A DNA stretch of 64,000 nucleotides from Nitrospiraceae bacterium (GCA_020632595.1 JACKFF010000001.1:682001-746000), one strand, 5' to 3'; positions 30,375 to 40,431 are shown, counted from the first letter of the stretch. Numbers and translations are program-made. The notes: a model not told the origin generated them from the letters alone.

Positions 30375-30869
30375 CTACTTTGGGGCGGACGAATGCTCTG
30401 TATTGTTTTGAACAACATCCAACACCCGTTGCCATTCCTCCGGACGCACTGGTTGAATCGAGAGCCGGGAACCTTTACGAAGCAGTTCCATTTTTTCTAA
30501 TCCCTTAACGGTCCTCAACTGATCCAAAGGCAAGGGCTGAGAAAACTTTTTAACGAATTGGACATCCACAAGGAACCAACGTGGCGAATCCGGCGAACTA
30601 CGCGGATCAAAATACCGGCTACTTGAATCGAATGCAAAGGCGTCAGGATAAGCGGCCTTAACTACTTTAACAATTCCAACTATGGCTGGCGGGTCGGTAT
30701 TACTATGGTAAAAAAATCCCAAATCCCCAACATTCATGGATTTCAGGAAATTTCGAGCCTGGTAATTTCGCACGCCTTCCCAACATGTGGTCTTACGGGG
30801 AGAGGCAACCAGATCATCAATGGAAAATGTTGTCGGCTCTGATTTGAACAACCAATACTGCACCATCAT
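30375..30869 (-). CDS. EVE-domain protein
   Basis: The 164-residue product is almost entirely an EVE domain: YWLFKSEPTTFSIDDL, WEGVRNYQARNFLKSM, DLGFFYHSN and a DVQFVKKF strand. EVE is a PUA-like fold that binds modified bases, such as 5-methylcytosine derivatives or modified RNA. Either of two adjacent methionines may be the start. There is no restriction system beside it. Confidence 0.92.
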   Translation of the reverse strand: MMVQYWLFKSEPTTFSIDDLVASPRKTTCWEGVRNYQARNFLKSMNVGDLGFFYHSNTDPPAIVGIVKVVKAAYPDAFAFDSSSRYFDPRSSPDSPRWFLVDVQFVKKFSQPLPLDQLRTVKGLEKMELLRKGSRLSIQPVRPEEWQRVLDVVQNNTEHSSAPK

Positions 30870-31010
30870 GCCTCACTCATTTATTGCCTTTAAAAACCAC
30901 AAACTCCATTGAGCAATTATAAGGTGTCTATTTTTCGGAGTACAATTGAACCATAGCCTAATGCATCGACCCCATGATTGCATAAAATTTTTGAGGCATC
31001 ATGACCAACC

Positions 31011-31451
31011 ATGATTGATCAATTAATTCAGTTTGCCGAATCCTGGGTTCCCAGAGAAATCTGGTTCGGCATGATCACCCTTTCCCTGATTGCATTTGTC
31101 GGAACCCTTATTGCGATCCCTGCTCTGTTAATTCGCCTGCCACCTGATTACTTCAACAATCACGGCCACCGCAGGTGGTTTGCCAACCATCACCCAATCA
31201 TTCGCGCCATTGGGTTGATGGTGAAAAACGGCCTGGGACTCATTTTTCTGTTAGCCGGAATTGCCATGCTGGTCTTACCAGGACAAGGAATTCTCACAAT
31301 GGTTCTGGGAATCTTGTTTCTGGATTTTCCGGGAAAACACCGTGTCGAACAAAAACTCATTCGGCAACCCCAGATTCTCAACGCCATCAACGCCATGCGA
31401 GAAAAAGCAGGCAAACTGCCGTTTGTGTTTCACGAAAACACCCCGACCTAA
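31011..31451 (+). CDS. PGPGW-type small membrane protein
   Basis: The 146-residue product has membrane segments at about 18-42 and 63-92, with the LVLPGQGIL turn between two hydrophobic stretches. A cytoplasmic tail (FPGKHRVEQKLIRQP) follows. It matches the putative transmembrane PGPGW family in layout. The function is unknown. Confidence 0.75.
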   Translation: MIDQLIQFAESWVPREIWFGMITLSLIAFVGTLIAIPALLIRLPPDYFNNHGHRRWFANHHPIIRAIGLMVKNGLGLIFLLAGIAMLVLPGQGILTMVLGILFLDFPGKHRVEQKLIRQPQILNAINAMREKAGKLPFVFHENTPT

Positions 31452-31524
31452 ACTCATGTCGGCCTGAACCTTCCTCAGTTAACACCCGTTTACACCCTTT
31501 TCTCCCATTGATAGGATGGCCCGC

Positions 31525-33474
31525 ATGTCTGTATGGAACAAGATCGGATGGCTAGGACTCGCCGGACTCTGTGCCGTGGCCTTCGGCCATGTCGTAGGCC
31601 TAGTCAATCCTCACGAAAAAGTGAACGGACTCTGGCTCGTGATCGCCGCCGCCTGCTTCTACGTGTTGGCCTACCGGTTCTATGGCCGGTTTTTGGCACA
31701 GCGGGTCATGAATCTGGACGATCGACGTCGCACTCCCGCCCACCGGCTGGAGGACGGCACCAATTTCTATCCCGCCAACAAATACATTCTCTTCGGCCAT
31801 CATTTTGCGGCTATCGCCGGAGCCGGCCCATTACTCGGTCCGATATTGGCGGCACAATTTGGCTTCCTTCCGGGGTTTTTATGGATTGTCATTGGCGCGG
31901 TTCTGGCAGGCGCAGTTCAGGATTTTATTATCCTTGTCGCCTCCATGAGGCGAAATGGCCGCTCACTTCCGGAGATCGCCCACGCTGAATTAGGTCCCAT
32001 CACCGGGATGGCCACAGCGATTGCCGTACTCTTCATCGTGGTGGTGGCACTAGCCGGATTAGGCCTGGCGGTGGTAAATGCGCTTTATCATAATGCCTGG
32101 GGCACCTTTACCATCGTCATGACCATTCCCATCGCCTTGCTCATGGGGTTATACCTTCAAAAAATTCGCCAGGGACAAGTCGGAGAAATGACGCTGATCG
32201 GCTTAGGACTCCTGATAGGAGCCATTCTCGTCGGCCGGACCGTGGCACAATCAGAATGGGCTGAATGGTTTTTATGGGATCGAACCACGCTCACATGGAG
32301 CCTTGCGGCATATGGTTTTCTTGCCTCAGTTCTCCCCGTCTGGATGTTGTTAGTGCCCCGGGATTATCTCTCAACATTTATGAAATTAGGCGTGATCGCC
32401 CTTCTGGCCGTGGGCGTCATAGTACTCGCGCCCACCATTGAAATGCCTCGCACCACCATATTTACAGAGGGCAATGGACCGATCATTCCAGGAACGTTGT
32501 TTCCGTTTCTTTTTATCACCATTGCCTGTGGGGCCATTTCCGGCTTTCATTCCCTGGTCTCATCAGGAACGACGCCCAAGTTGATTAGTCGGGAATCTCA
32601 GGCCATCGTCGGCTACGGTGCCATGCTTCTGGAAAGCTTTGTCGGAGTGGTGGCACTCATCGCCGCCTGCCTTCTCGTTCCCGGCGACTATTTTGCCATC
32701 AACACGAGCCTGTCCGCAGACACCCTGCAAACTATGGGATTTCCAACCGCCCGCATTACAGAACTCTCCACGCTTGTTGAGGTAGATGTATCGAGTCGTC
32801 CGGGAGGTGCGGTATCCCTGGCCGTTGGCATGGCCTCGATTTTTTCAAGCTTGCCGGGGATGTCCGGGCTCATGGCCTACTGGTATCAATTTGCGCTCTT
32901 GTTCGAAGCCCTGTTCATTTTGACCACAATTGATGCCGGGACGCGGGTCGCCCGGTATCTGGTTCAGGAATTAGGGGGACGATTCTATACCCCGCTCAAA
33001 CAAATTAATTGGTGGCCCGGAGTATTAGGCGCCAGTCTGTTCGTAGTGGGAGGCTGGGGGTATCTCATTGGCACAGGATCCATTGCGACCATCTGGCCGA
33101 TGTTTGGAGCAGCCAATCAATTACTCGGTATGCTGGCTCTCTGTATTGCCACGACCGTGCTCATCAAGATGAACAAGAAAGCCTATCTGTGGGTGACGGT
33201 GATCCCGATGGTATTTGTGGGCGTGATTACCCTGGCGGGATGCTATGAACTCCTGGTGATCTTTATCAATCGGGCTCTCTCAACAGAAGGGTCGCAAAGC
33301 CTGACCATGGCTATCAATGCCTCACTCGTCGGCCTGGTGGCCATGCTCGCACTCATTGTCCTCACAGACAGCGCCAGAAAATGGTACGGCTATCTCATAC
33401 ACAAACAGCCACTGAACAGCACCGAAGTGATCGAAGGGGAAGGCATTCAACTTCCCGCAGGACGGTGCTGCTAA
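31525..33474 (+). CDS. cstA: Carbon starvation protein CstA family, peptide/pyruvate-type transporter
   Basis: CstA-family proteins import peptides or pyruvate. The ~649-residue product has about 16 membrane segments and the family signatures FYPANKYILFGHHFAAIAGAGPLLGPILAAQFG (split here only for description; near residue 90) and SGFHSLVSSGTTPK. ATG 31525 was chosen because AGGA sits 8 bases before it, whereas the ATG at 31516 has no ribosome site. There is no adjacent two-component system. Confidence 0.92.
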   Translation: MSVWNKIGWLGLAGLCAVAFGHVVGLVNPHEKVNGLWLVIAAACFYVLAYRFYGRFLAQRVMNLDDRRRTPAHRLEDGTNFYPANKYILFGHHFAAIAGAGPLLGPILAAQFGFLPGFLWIVIGAVLAGAVQDFIILVASMRRNGRSLPEIAHAELGPITGMATAIAVLFIVVVALAGLGLAVVNALYHNAWGTFTIVMTIPIALLMGLYLQKIRQGQVGEMTLIGLGLLIGAILVGRTVAQSEWAEWFLWDRTTLTWSLAAYGFLASVLPVWMLLVPRDYLSTFMKLGVIALLAVGVIVLAPTIEMPRTTIFTEGNGPIIPGTLFPFLFITIACGAISGFHSLVSSGTTPKLISRESQAIVGYGAMLLESFVGVVALIAACLLVPGDYFAINTSLSADTLQTMGFPTARITELSTLVEVDVSSRPGGAVSLAVGMASIFSSLPGMSGLMAYWYQFALLFEALFILTTIDAGTRVARYLVQELGGRFYTPLKQINWWPGVLGASLFVVGGWGYLIGTGSIATIWPMFGAANQLLGMLALCIATTVLIKMNKKAYLWVTVIPMVFVGVITLAGCYELLVIFINRALSTEGSQSLTMAINASLVGLVAMLALIVLTDSARKWYGYLIHKQPLNSTEVIEGEGIQLPAGRCC

Positions 33475-33510
33475 TCCAGGGGCCTGTCACAACAACTTGA
33501 AAGGAGGCTT

Positions 33511-34008
33511 ATGGCAGACAACTATTCCTTCGACGTCATTTCTCGCATCGACATGCAGGAAATGAAAAATGTGGTGGATCAAACCGAAAAAGAAGTCGGA
33601 CAACGCTTTGATTTCAAAGGATCCAAAACCGAATTGACGCTAAAAGAAAAGGACAAACAATTAGTGGTAATTTCGGATGACGACTACAAACTCAACGCTG
33701 TCTTGGATATCCTTAAGGCCAAATGCGTCAAACGAAATGTGTCGTTGAAAGGCCTAACGTATGGCAAAGTAGAAGAGGCCTTAGGCGGCACGGTACGCCA
33801 AACCATTACCATTCAGAGCGGGCTTCCGGAAGACAAGGCGAAAGCCATCACGAAATCGATTAAAGAGGCCAAATTCAAGGCCCAGGGACAAATTCAAGGG
33901 GAACAAGTCAGGGTGCAAAGCAAAAGCAAAGACGAACTGCAAGCCGTCATGAAACATCTCAAAGGGCAAGACTTCGGACTCGATCTCCAATTTGAAAATT
34001 ATCGGTAA
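33511..34008 (+). CDS. YajQ-family nucleotide/cyclic-di-GMP-binding protein
   Basis: The 165-residue product has the YajQ pattern: SFDVISRIDMQEMKNVVDQ, RFDFKGSKTEL, then VSLKGLTYGKVEEA and a final LQAVMKHLKGQDFG. Two ferredoxin-like lobes bind nucleotides, and some homologues bind cyclic-di-GMP. An AAAGGAGG ribosome site precedes the ATG. Confidence 0.93.
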   Translation: MADNYSFDVISRIDMQEMKNVVDQTEKEVGQRFDFKGSKTELTLKEKDKQLVVISDDDYKLNAVLDILKAKCVKRNVSLKGLTYGKVEEALGGTVRQTITIQSGLPEDKAKAITKSIKEAKFKAQGQIQGEQVRVQSKSKDELQAVMKHLKGQDFGLDLQFENYR

Positions 34009-34010
34009 TT

Positions 34011-34700
34011 TCACCCCGCAGGGTAACAATCGGCCCCGACGTGTTCCAGTGCCTTGTCCAGAGCCTGTTGACCGGTTCTGGCTCTTAATATGTCCCGAGC
34101 CTCCATCACGGAAGGGCGATTTTTTCCAATTGGAACATCCAGTTGTTCTAAACTCTCAGATCCCCACCCCTGCGTCCAATAGACCATTTGAAAATCCGAT
34201 AGACGAAGAATACCTATCTCAGCTATTGCTGAATTTTCAATGACAATTCCGCCCATTTGATTCATCATCGTCGCTTCTCCAATTTTTATGGGGCCGGTAT
34301 TCTCACGACTTGAGAACACCACAACAATTTCATAAGGGAGGTGGAGGAGTTGGCCTTGGATTTTCAATTCCTGGGAAAAGCTAACGGGATGAGACAACCG
34401 TGGAATCGTCACAATGCTCTGAAAGGAACAACGCTGCCGGAGAAACTCTTTGGTGCGCCGAGTAAGCGTTTCAAGATATTCGTTAATGATCACCGGGGCA
34501 GCATTCTGCGCCGTGTCATCTGCGTGCACGACCAGACCAATGGTTGGTACCCGAGGCCACTCACCATTCTTGTCAGATAACTCCTGCGATTCAAAGGCCT
34601 CTTTTCCGACAAGGTCAATCATCCGGGGTGTGGAGCCTGCCCCACACCCCATAAATATAGCCGTCATAAGACAGGTACACCATATTTTGATAAGGATCAT
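34011..34700 (-). CDS. Lipoprotein of unknown function
   Basis: From ATG 34700 (MILIKIW) the ~229-residue product has a signal with a lipobox at AIFMGC. A mature domain with TIGLVVHADDTAQNAAP and a later EIVVVFSSRENTG follows. A start at 34742 would overlap the preceding gene. It lies 4 bases after a second lipoprotein gene and both probably form one transcript. No known domain is recognised. Confidence 0.7.
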   Translation of the reverse strand: MILIKIWCTCLMTAIFMGCGAGSTPRMIDLVGKEAFESQELSDKNGEWPRVPTIGLVVHADDTAQNAAPVIINEYLETLTRRTKEFLRQRCSFQSIVTIPRLSHPVSFSQELKIQGQLLHLPYEIVVVFSSRENTGPIKIGEATMMNQMGGIVIENSAIAEIGILRLSDFQMVYWTQGWGSESLEQLDVPIGKNRPSVMEARDILRARTGQQALDKALEHVGADCYPAG

Positions 34701-34704
34701 CGGA

Positions 34705-35478
34705 TCAGGAAGTCGCCTGATTCTTCCGCCATAATATTTCAAAATGCATCACCGCCTGGGCAATGGCATCCTGCCCGGAAACCCATCGAAGCGTCTCATA
34801 CTCCTCACCCTCTGAATTGGGATAAATGGGAGGTTGGGTCTGAGCCCGTCGGACTACGGGATAGACATTAGATTCAATCGGGACAACCAGCCGTTCAAGG
34901 GTCGCCCAGGCTTGACCATCCGTGGAGACCATTGGTTGACCTGTCCGGACATCCAGCAACGCGAGTTCCAGACGCGCATAATTTTCCGCACGATACCCTG
35001 GCATTCCCCCACCCCGCATACCCGTCGGCTGCTGCAACCCGCCCATTGGAAAACGATCAAAGACCTCATACTCCGTACTGGATAATACCGCCAACAAAAG
35101 ATAGGGCACGTGCTGCTCCTTCCCCAATTGGATGAATGGGTCCACGGAGCCCTTGGGTTTCAAATTATCCGGATACACGACGGAATGAATTTGAATCGGT
35201 AATTGTTTTTGAAGTTCCGTCTTCAGATGTTCCCCCAGATTCTCCAACGTCCCTCGGCGAAGTTCAGGAGCTGATTTTTCAAAATCCGAATCGTTCAGAA
35301 CGACCAAGACGGCGGTCACTTCTTGGGCTGGAAGCGTTATTGTTGCAACGTTTCCGCCTGACAGACCGGTAGGCTGGGGCAGGTAAGCCGGCAACCGTTT
35401 GGGAGTGTTATCCAACGAACAGCCAAGGAATGAAAAAGCAGAGAGGAACCCGACAATCAACCAGATGTGACGCCACAT
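34705..35478 (-). CDS. Lipoprotein of unknown function
   Basis: The 257-residue product has a clear signal peptide and lipobox (SFLGCS, about residue 20). A mature region follows with TAVLVVLNDSDFEKSAP and VPYLLLAVLSSTEYEVFD. The central part has a Gly-rich GMRGGGMPG stretch. It resembles the next lipoprotein in general layout but not clearly in sequence. Confidence 0.72.
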   Translation of the reverse strand: MWRHIWLIVGFLSAFSFLGCSLDNTPKRLPAYLPQPTGLSGGNVATITLPAQEVTAVLVVLNDSDFEKSAPELRRGTLENLGEHLKTELQKQLPIQIHSVVYPDNLKPKGSVDPFIQLGKEQHVPYLLLAVLSSTEYEVFDRFPMGGLQQPTGMRGGGMPGYRAENYARLELALLDVRTGQPMVSTDGQAWATLERLVVPIESNVYPVVRRAQTQPPIYPNSEGEEYETLRWVSGQDAIAQAVMHFEILWRKNQATS

Positions 35479-35833
35479 AATGAAGCCTCCATTGGTTAAG
35501 GGAAAAAATGGCCGTCTGTATGTTAAATTCTCTTCCCTTTAATCAAGGATCGTCAAGAACCGGAACAATGGTGAAGGTGATATCCGTCAAAAGCTGACAA
35601 GCTGAAGGCCGGGATTCATGGTCATTCTCAGGATCATCCATACTACTGCTGGCCAGAACCTTCCTCCCTGGCTCCTCATGGTTTCCAGTATCTTTTCTTC
35701 AAAGACTTTTTATTGATGATCCTGGGAACCGAAAATTCGCCTAAGATTCGAAACTGCCGAAGCAAGAGAAAAGTCTCTGGAAAAACACGTGATCCAGTTG
35801 CCATCTTTCAGGATCTTGGGGTAGGGTAAGCCG
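35479..35833. other. Divergent intergenic stretch between lipoprotein genes
   Basis: No gene is seen. Promoters for both flanking genes are expected, but no strong -35/-10 pair stands out. Confidence 0.35.
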
Positions 35834-36928
35834 GTGTGCCCACTGCTAAAAAATTTTTTCCATTATGTCATACTTGTGGTTGTCGTTTCCGTTTTTTCCG
35901 CCTGCGACAAAATCTCCGTCCCCCGCCTGGCATTCGATGATAAACACGAACCAAGAATCCCTGTCACGATCACTTACGCCTTTGCATCCAATCTTCTGAC
36001 CTATACTCAGACCGTGGGCGGGTGTGGGTTACCTTATACCATTCCGGTAGGCGAGATCATATCCAAAACATTTCTCCAGGTCGGCCAGGAACGATTCATG
36101 GGTGTAAGAGCCGAACCTCCCGTCGGAGAGGCGCAAGGGGTCTCTCCCGATGGCTATCGAATCGTCCTGAGTCTCGAGCAATTTGGATTCGATCCAGTAA
36201 CCCGGTCGGGGCAAGAAGATCGGTACGACGTCTTTGTGGATCTGAAACTCCATGCCCTTTACGAAGATGCGAACGGGACCTCTCTTGCCCAGAGTCCCCT
36301 GACCTACCACCAGAAAGTCAGGCTATGGGTGCCGGAACTCACCAGTCAATCCGTTTCATGCCACACCGATCAAATTGACGGAACGGTAGCAGACGCCGCT
36401 GAAACTCTGGCTAAACAGATGACAGGAGTTCTCCCCCAATTGGTTCAACTCAATACCGGTCAGCAACCTGTCGCCCCGCAACCAGGTTCCCCTCCACCAG
36501 CGCTGCAAAGTCCGGCTGCAGGCGTGCCGACCACGGCCCCACCCGTTGCAAGCCCATCGGTTCAATTTAGAACCAAATTAATTGATGCCAACCGCAATTT
36601 GGTGTTGGAGGGCGGAGAGGCCATTATCCTTTTAATTGAAACGACCAATGCCAGCGAAACAGCCATTCCATCGGCCTATGTGGAGTTACGGGGGACCCCT
36701 ACCTTGGTTGAGGCTTTTAAACGGGTAGCCCCTCTTCCCGTCCCATTAGGATCTTTTAAGCCGGGGGAAAAGCGGACCGCAGAAATACGGGGACGATTGG
36801 GTCAGGTGACCGAACATCTCCAAGGAGAGTTGATCATCGGAATCATCCTCTCTGAAGGCCTGCCGCCTGGAACCCATACCATCCGTGCTGAAATTCAACC
36901 AGGACCCAGAAAACCATCTTCCAGGTAG
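35834..36928 (+). CDS. Lipoprotein with proline-rich linker and C-terminal beta domain
   Basis: The 364-residue product starts at GTG with AGGG upstream. It has a lipobox VFSACD (about residue 24). An N-terminal domain (about 35-205) contains a Cys pair (GGCGLPY and SVSCHTD). A Pro/Ala-rich linker (about 210-245) leads to a C-terminal beta domain (about 245-355), with LIDANRNLVLEGGEAIILLIE like CARDB or other extracellular Ig-like modules. It is divergent to the two other lipoproteins. The function is unknown. Confidence 0.7.
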   Translation: MCPLLKNFFHYVILVVVVSVFSACDKISVPRLAFDDKHEPRIPVTITYAFASNLLTYTQTVGGCGLPYTIPVGEIISKTFLQVGQERFMGVRAEPPVGEAQGVSPDGYRIVLSLEQFGFDPVTRSGQEDRYDVFVDLKLHALYEDANGTSLAQSPLTYHQKVRLWVPELTSQSVSCHTDQIDGTVADAAETLAKQMTGVLPQLVQLNTGQQPVAPQPGSPPPALQSPAAGVPTTAPPVASPSVQFRTKLIDANRNLVLEGGEAIILLIETTNASETAIPSAYVELRGTPTLVEAFKRVAPLPVPLGSFKPGEKRTAEIRGRLGQVTEHLQGELIIGIILSEGLPPGTHTIRAEIQPGPRKPSSR

Positions 36929-37111
36929 CCAACAATCATTCACCAGAATTTTTTTGAATCCCACATGGTTACCCGTTTGAGGGATACAACCTTTATGCAT
37001 GGGTGTTGGTAGAACTCATTTTAATCCTGTCCAATCATCAAATGAAAGAAAGACAGGATTGAATTTCCATATGGATGATCAAGAAACATTCCTTGGTCGC
37101 TTGTGAGTGCT

Positions 37112-37788
37112 TCAATCCCCAATACCCCGAAGAGCCCTAAGCAGTTTATTCTTTGAAGTCCCCTGAGACTGCTCTTCCCCCTGATCCTGTATTTCCCTGG
37201 CCGTTTTGAACTCGGAATGAAAGGCGATAGGACCAAACAGATTGGCAGCTTTCGAACCCGTCTGAACAGAATCAACCACTAAGGACATACCCTCTAAAAT
37301 GAGGGGTTCCTCTCCAAAAATGCTGCGATAATCAGCAAGTACATTCCGCTCTTCTGTACCTACCTTCTTATCCGGGAAGGCCCGCTGCGCACGACCACAT
37401 CATGCACTGACGGATCTTTTGGGCGCACAAAGATTGTCCCCACAGGACGAGCATTGTCTCAAATATATTCAAGAATGGTTTGCCTGCTTGGCGCCTCTCT
37501 GGATGAAAACCTCAAGTAAAAAGCGGTACAGTGATCGCCTTGTGAGGATTGTCTGATCGCTTCGGCGGTAGGCAGCGTGAGCACGCTCCACTCCCAGGAG
37601 AGGAAAGGATTTGCTGGACTATTTGCCGTCAGCGAACGGGACCAACTCATACATCTCCGCTCAATTTCAAGACGCAAGACTCTACGATGGTCTTCTTGTA
37701 CCACCTGAACCTGTCCGTTCCCTTCTCCCACTTTCATAGACCACCCATGAGGCAAACTCTCGAAAACGGGAAAATGATGTCCGTTCAT
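37112..37788 (-). pseudogene. Decayed DUF3047 gene with in-frame TGA and a frameshift
   Basis: The first open part (37459-37788) has the DUF3047 start: LPHGWSMK, RVLRLE, FLSWEWSVLTLP and a STOP after ILEYI. In intact members a Trp follows this Tyr, and here the codon is TGA (37459-37461). The frame then continues as DNARPVGTIFVRP up to about 37360 and shifts by one base. The next frame reads GTEERNVLADYRSIFGEEP to a stop at 37112. The joined length (~225 residues) equals the family norm, so this is a whole gene lost by a nonsense mutation and a frameshift. No signal peptide is seen at the start. Confidence 0.7.
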
Positions 37789-38029
37789 ACAAAAAGGGGA
37801 ATTGGTGTAGTGGCGCCGAAAGTCGTCGGTACCAACTCAAAAATAGCACAGCACAAAAAACCCGCTCCTCACAGAAAGAAGATCAAGGAAATTTTATTAG
37901 TTGGTATTGCCTTACGAACCTTTCCGAAAAAATCGTGGCGAGAGGTGCTTTTTCACATGCCTAATCAATTCACGCCTAATGCCAGCGAGAAAGAACACTC
38001 TATACCCTGGAAATTTTGAAATACTTATA

Positions 38030-38220
38030 GGGTCTGTTGAAAAAAGCCGCCAGCGGCGTTCTCGCCATTTTTCCGTGCTCACGTACTCAGCGTACGCTCC
38101 GCGCGAAAAAACGGCTGCGGCCTTGCTGGACGGACTTTTTTGAACCGACCCGGAGCCGTTGATGAGTAATCTAATCCTGGGCAAATTTGTCCTTGTTAAT
38201 CTTAATTATTCAACACTCCC
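38030..38220 (+). repeat. 191-bp MITE-like repeat, copy A
   Basis: It begins GGGTCTGTTGAAAAAAG and ends TTCAACACTCCC, imperfect terminal inverted repeats (about 10 of 12). The first ~115 bp can fold into a long hairpin: GTTGAAAAAAGCCGCCAGC faces GCTGGACGGACTTTTTTGAAC. The direct repeat TTATAG flanks both ends. Two more copies of the same length lie at 44829 and 48011. No gene is inside it. Confidence 0.88.
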
Positions 38221-38419
38221 TTATAGAAATCAGAGAACCATTCCTCCACGCGATACCGAGATCTTGTGACACAGTAATACCGTTCCACGGATCTGGTGGA
38301 GAAACAGAATTTGAGATGAAACAGGCCGTTCAACACACAGGAAGATAAGACCGCCCGGATTTTGACTGCGTGAAGAACGCATTCTTCAAAATGGAATCAA
38401 GCCCTTGGAACGTTACTAC

Positions 38420-38545
38420 GCCACATCAAAACCTGGCGGCCCAGAGTGCCGTGATGGTTCATGGATTCATAAAAATAAGAGGCCGTGCGGCCATCCAAAT
38501 CCTTTCCCGTGTATTGGTAATCCGCATTGGCCGTGCCCCATTAAT
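38420..38545 (-). pseudogene. Short Rhs-core-like relic
   Basis: In one minus-strand frame about 40 codons read ANADYQYTGKDLDG followed by TASYFYES and TLGRQ. This resembles the Rhs core pattern YxYTGKELD..YYY..RYY...LGRF. No frame extends to a gene on either side, so it is at most a small remnant. The likeness is by eye. Confidence 0.35.
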
Positions 38546-38877
38546 ACCCCACACGCCAACACCAGGCTGATATTTGTGAGCACACTGATCGACGCCGAAA
38601 CGATCGGGAGGAAATGATGCCTGTGTCGAGCCAAAGCAAAGACCTCAACGGGTCTAGACTTGAAAACTGTCCCCATCCACCTGCAAATCGGCGAACTAGA
38701 TCCACATTCAAACCAAATGGCAAACTCGGGCTGAGCCTCTCAAGTGAGCATTGCCTGCGTCAGCACGAATAAATGTGGCCGATCTGGGTGACAATGATTT
38801 TGGCTCTCTTCCCGAGAGAAAAAGACCCCAACTGCCTTGCCAAAACAAGGCCCTGCCTGGCACCAAGCGAGGGCTAA

Positions 38878-38918
38878 GAAAAAAAAACGCCCCGGCTGGG
38901 AATACCAACCGGGGCGCT
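38878..38918 (-). terminator. Strong terminator after the porin gene
   Basis: On the minus strand GCGCCCCGG pairs with CCGGGGCG(T) around a 13-base loop, followed by a run of nine T. It lies about 45 bases past the porin stop. Confidence 0.92.
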
Positions 38919-38961
38919 CAGGATAACGGGGAGGGTTAAATCCCCTTGTTAACAATGACTC

Positions 38962-40431
38962 TTAGAAGTTGATCCAAAGTTGGGTGTAGCCCCAGTTTTG
39001 ATCAGCCGTACCAAACCCGTTCTTCTTCAAGTAATCCCCGGTGAAGAAGTGGCCGTAGCCCACTTGCCATCCCACCTTATTGTTTTGGAAGAACAAAGTA
39101 TACACCACGTCAATTTCACCACCAAGAGACTTTTCGTTATTGCCTGCAGGAGTGCTAAAGAAGGTGGCTTGAGAAGCCGTGTACCAGTTGTCCCTCTTGT
39201 TCGCCAATCGCATGATATGTCCGGCAATTTCGAAATGGCTTTCTGGCGTCGGACGCAGTTGCAAGTTTCCGCCATACGTCAACATATTCTGCCAGGACAT
39301 CAAGTCCATGTACCCGAAATGAATGTGGTTCGTCGGGTACAATTGGCTGAAGGTATGGCCACCATCCTTATTGCTGCTACCCGTGGCGTAGTTGATTTCC
39401 GCACCGATACGGGGCTGCATGGGAACCGGCAAGGTCACACCACCGTCCAGATGTCCAGCCAACGCATTGATACGAGTCTGACTCGCTCCCCCTACAGGAC
39501 CCAATTCACCAAACTGCCAATAGCCTTCTCCCGTAAGATCGAACATTCCCTCTTTGAACGCGACACGGGCACCGACGGTGCTTCGTTCTTGATTAGATTG
39601 CTGTCCACCGGCACCTTGAGCCGGGGCACCGGCTCCCGTGGTTGCACCACCGTCTTCATAGATATAGGTAGGTTCGACTGCGACAGACCCGAACTTCATC
39701 GGGAGACGTAAGAACAGAATGTCGCCGTCACCTTTACTGGCTTTCCCTGTTGTGCATCCCCCTGCATTTTGTACACAGTTTCCTTCTGCCACGCGCAACC
39801 AGCCCAATTCCACCGGCACGGTAGCATGGTTATATCGCATCGTAATACCATCGAAAGAGAAACCGACGTTGTTCCAGTCAAAGTGACCGAAGATCCGGTG
39901 ATTTCCCCATACCATAAGTTGTCGACCAGCTTTCAAGGTCAAATTCGGCATTAAGAAATTTCTGACCAACATGAACCCTTGACGTAGGAACAGGTGCGCA
40001 TCGGTGCTATTGGGATTCCCTGCCCCACTCACATTATTGGGGTTAGGCATCGCACCAAAGTTATTCGAAACCTGAGGTTGGAGAAAAAACACAACATCCG
40101 GGGAAAGGTCGTAATTAAATCCCAACCGGATGAGTTGCTGCGTGAAAAAGGAATTGGAATCCCCGTTGTTGCTAAAGTTCCCATTCGTCCGGAACTCTGG
40201 CCGAACACGCATGTCGCCGGAAATCGTCAACTTGCTGGGATCAAAGACCCCTTTGGGTGGGTCAAACTGGCCATAGGGCACCAAATCGGGAATAGCCCGT
40301 GGCACCGCCGGCACGTTGGTGTTTTTGTCGGTCGCCGGAGTGGTCTTGGCGGCCAACCCTGGTGCTGCAGACATGGCGACAATCAAAGCCGCTGCTGTCA
40401 ACCTGGTAAAGGATCGGTAAAAAGTCCTCAT
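38962..40431 (-). CDS. Alginate-export-type outer-membrane porin
   Basis: From ATG 40431 (GGAGGAG close upstream) the ~489-residue product has a signal peptide ending GLAA, then a Pro-rich segment, then a beta-barrel. The barrel alternates polar and aromatic residues and ends in a C-terminal Phe (LWINF), the outer-membrane sorting signal. The barrel start (SGDMRVRPEFRTNG, AGRQLMVWGNHRIFG) fits alginate-export family porins. Such porins are abundant in Nitrospira. The solute is not known. Its own strong terminator and a sigma-54-like promoter suggest regulated single-gene expression. Confidence 0.85.
   Translation of the reverse strand: MRTFYRSFTRLTAAALIVAMSAAPGLAAKTTPATDKNTNVPAVPRAIPDLVPYGQFDPPKGVFDPSKLTISGDMRVRPEFRTNGNFSNNGDSNSFFTQQLIRLGFNYDLSPDVVFFLQPQVSNNFGAMPNPNNVSGAGNPNSTDAHLFLRQGFMLVRNFLMPNLTLKAGRQLMVWGNHRIFGHFDWNNVGFSFDGITMRYNHATVPVELGWLRVAEGNCVQNAGGCTTGKASKGDGDILFLRLPMKFGSVAVEPTYIYEDGGATTGAGAPAQGAGGQQSNQERSTVGARVAFKEGMFDLTGEGYWQFGELGPVGGASQTRINALAGHLDGGVTLPVPMQPRIGAEINYATGSSNKDGGHTFSQLYPTNHIHFGYMDLMSWQNMLTYGGNLQLRPTPESHFEIAGHIMRLANKRDNWYTASQATFFSTPAGNNEKSLGGEIDVVYTLFFQNNKVGWQVGYGHFFTGDYLKKNGFGTADQNWGYTQLWINF

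Noticed and set aside
37021..37275. 84-codon minus-strand frame
   Set aside because: It is the wrong frame across the decayed DUF3047 gene.
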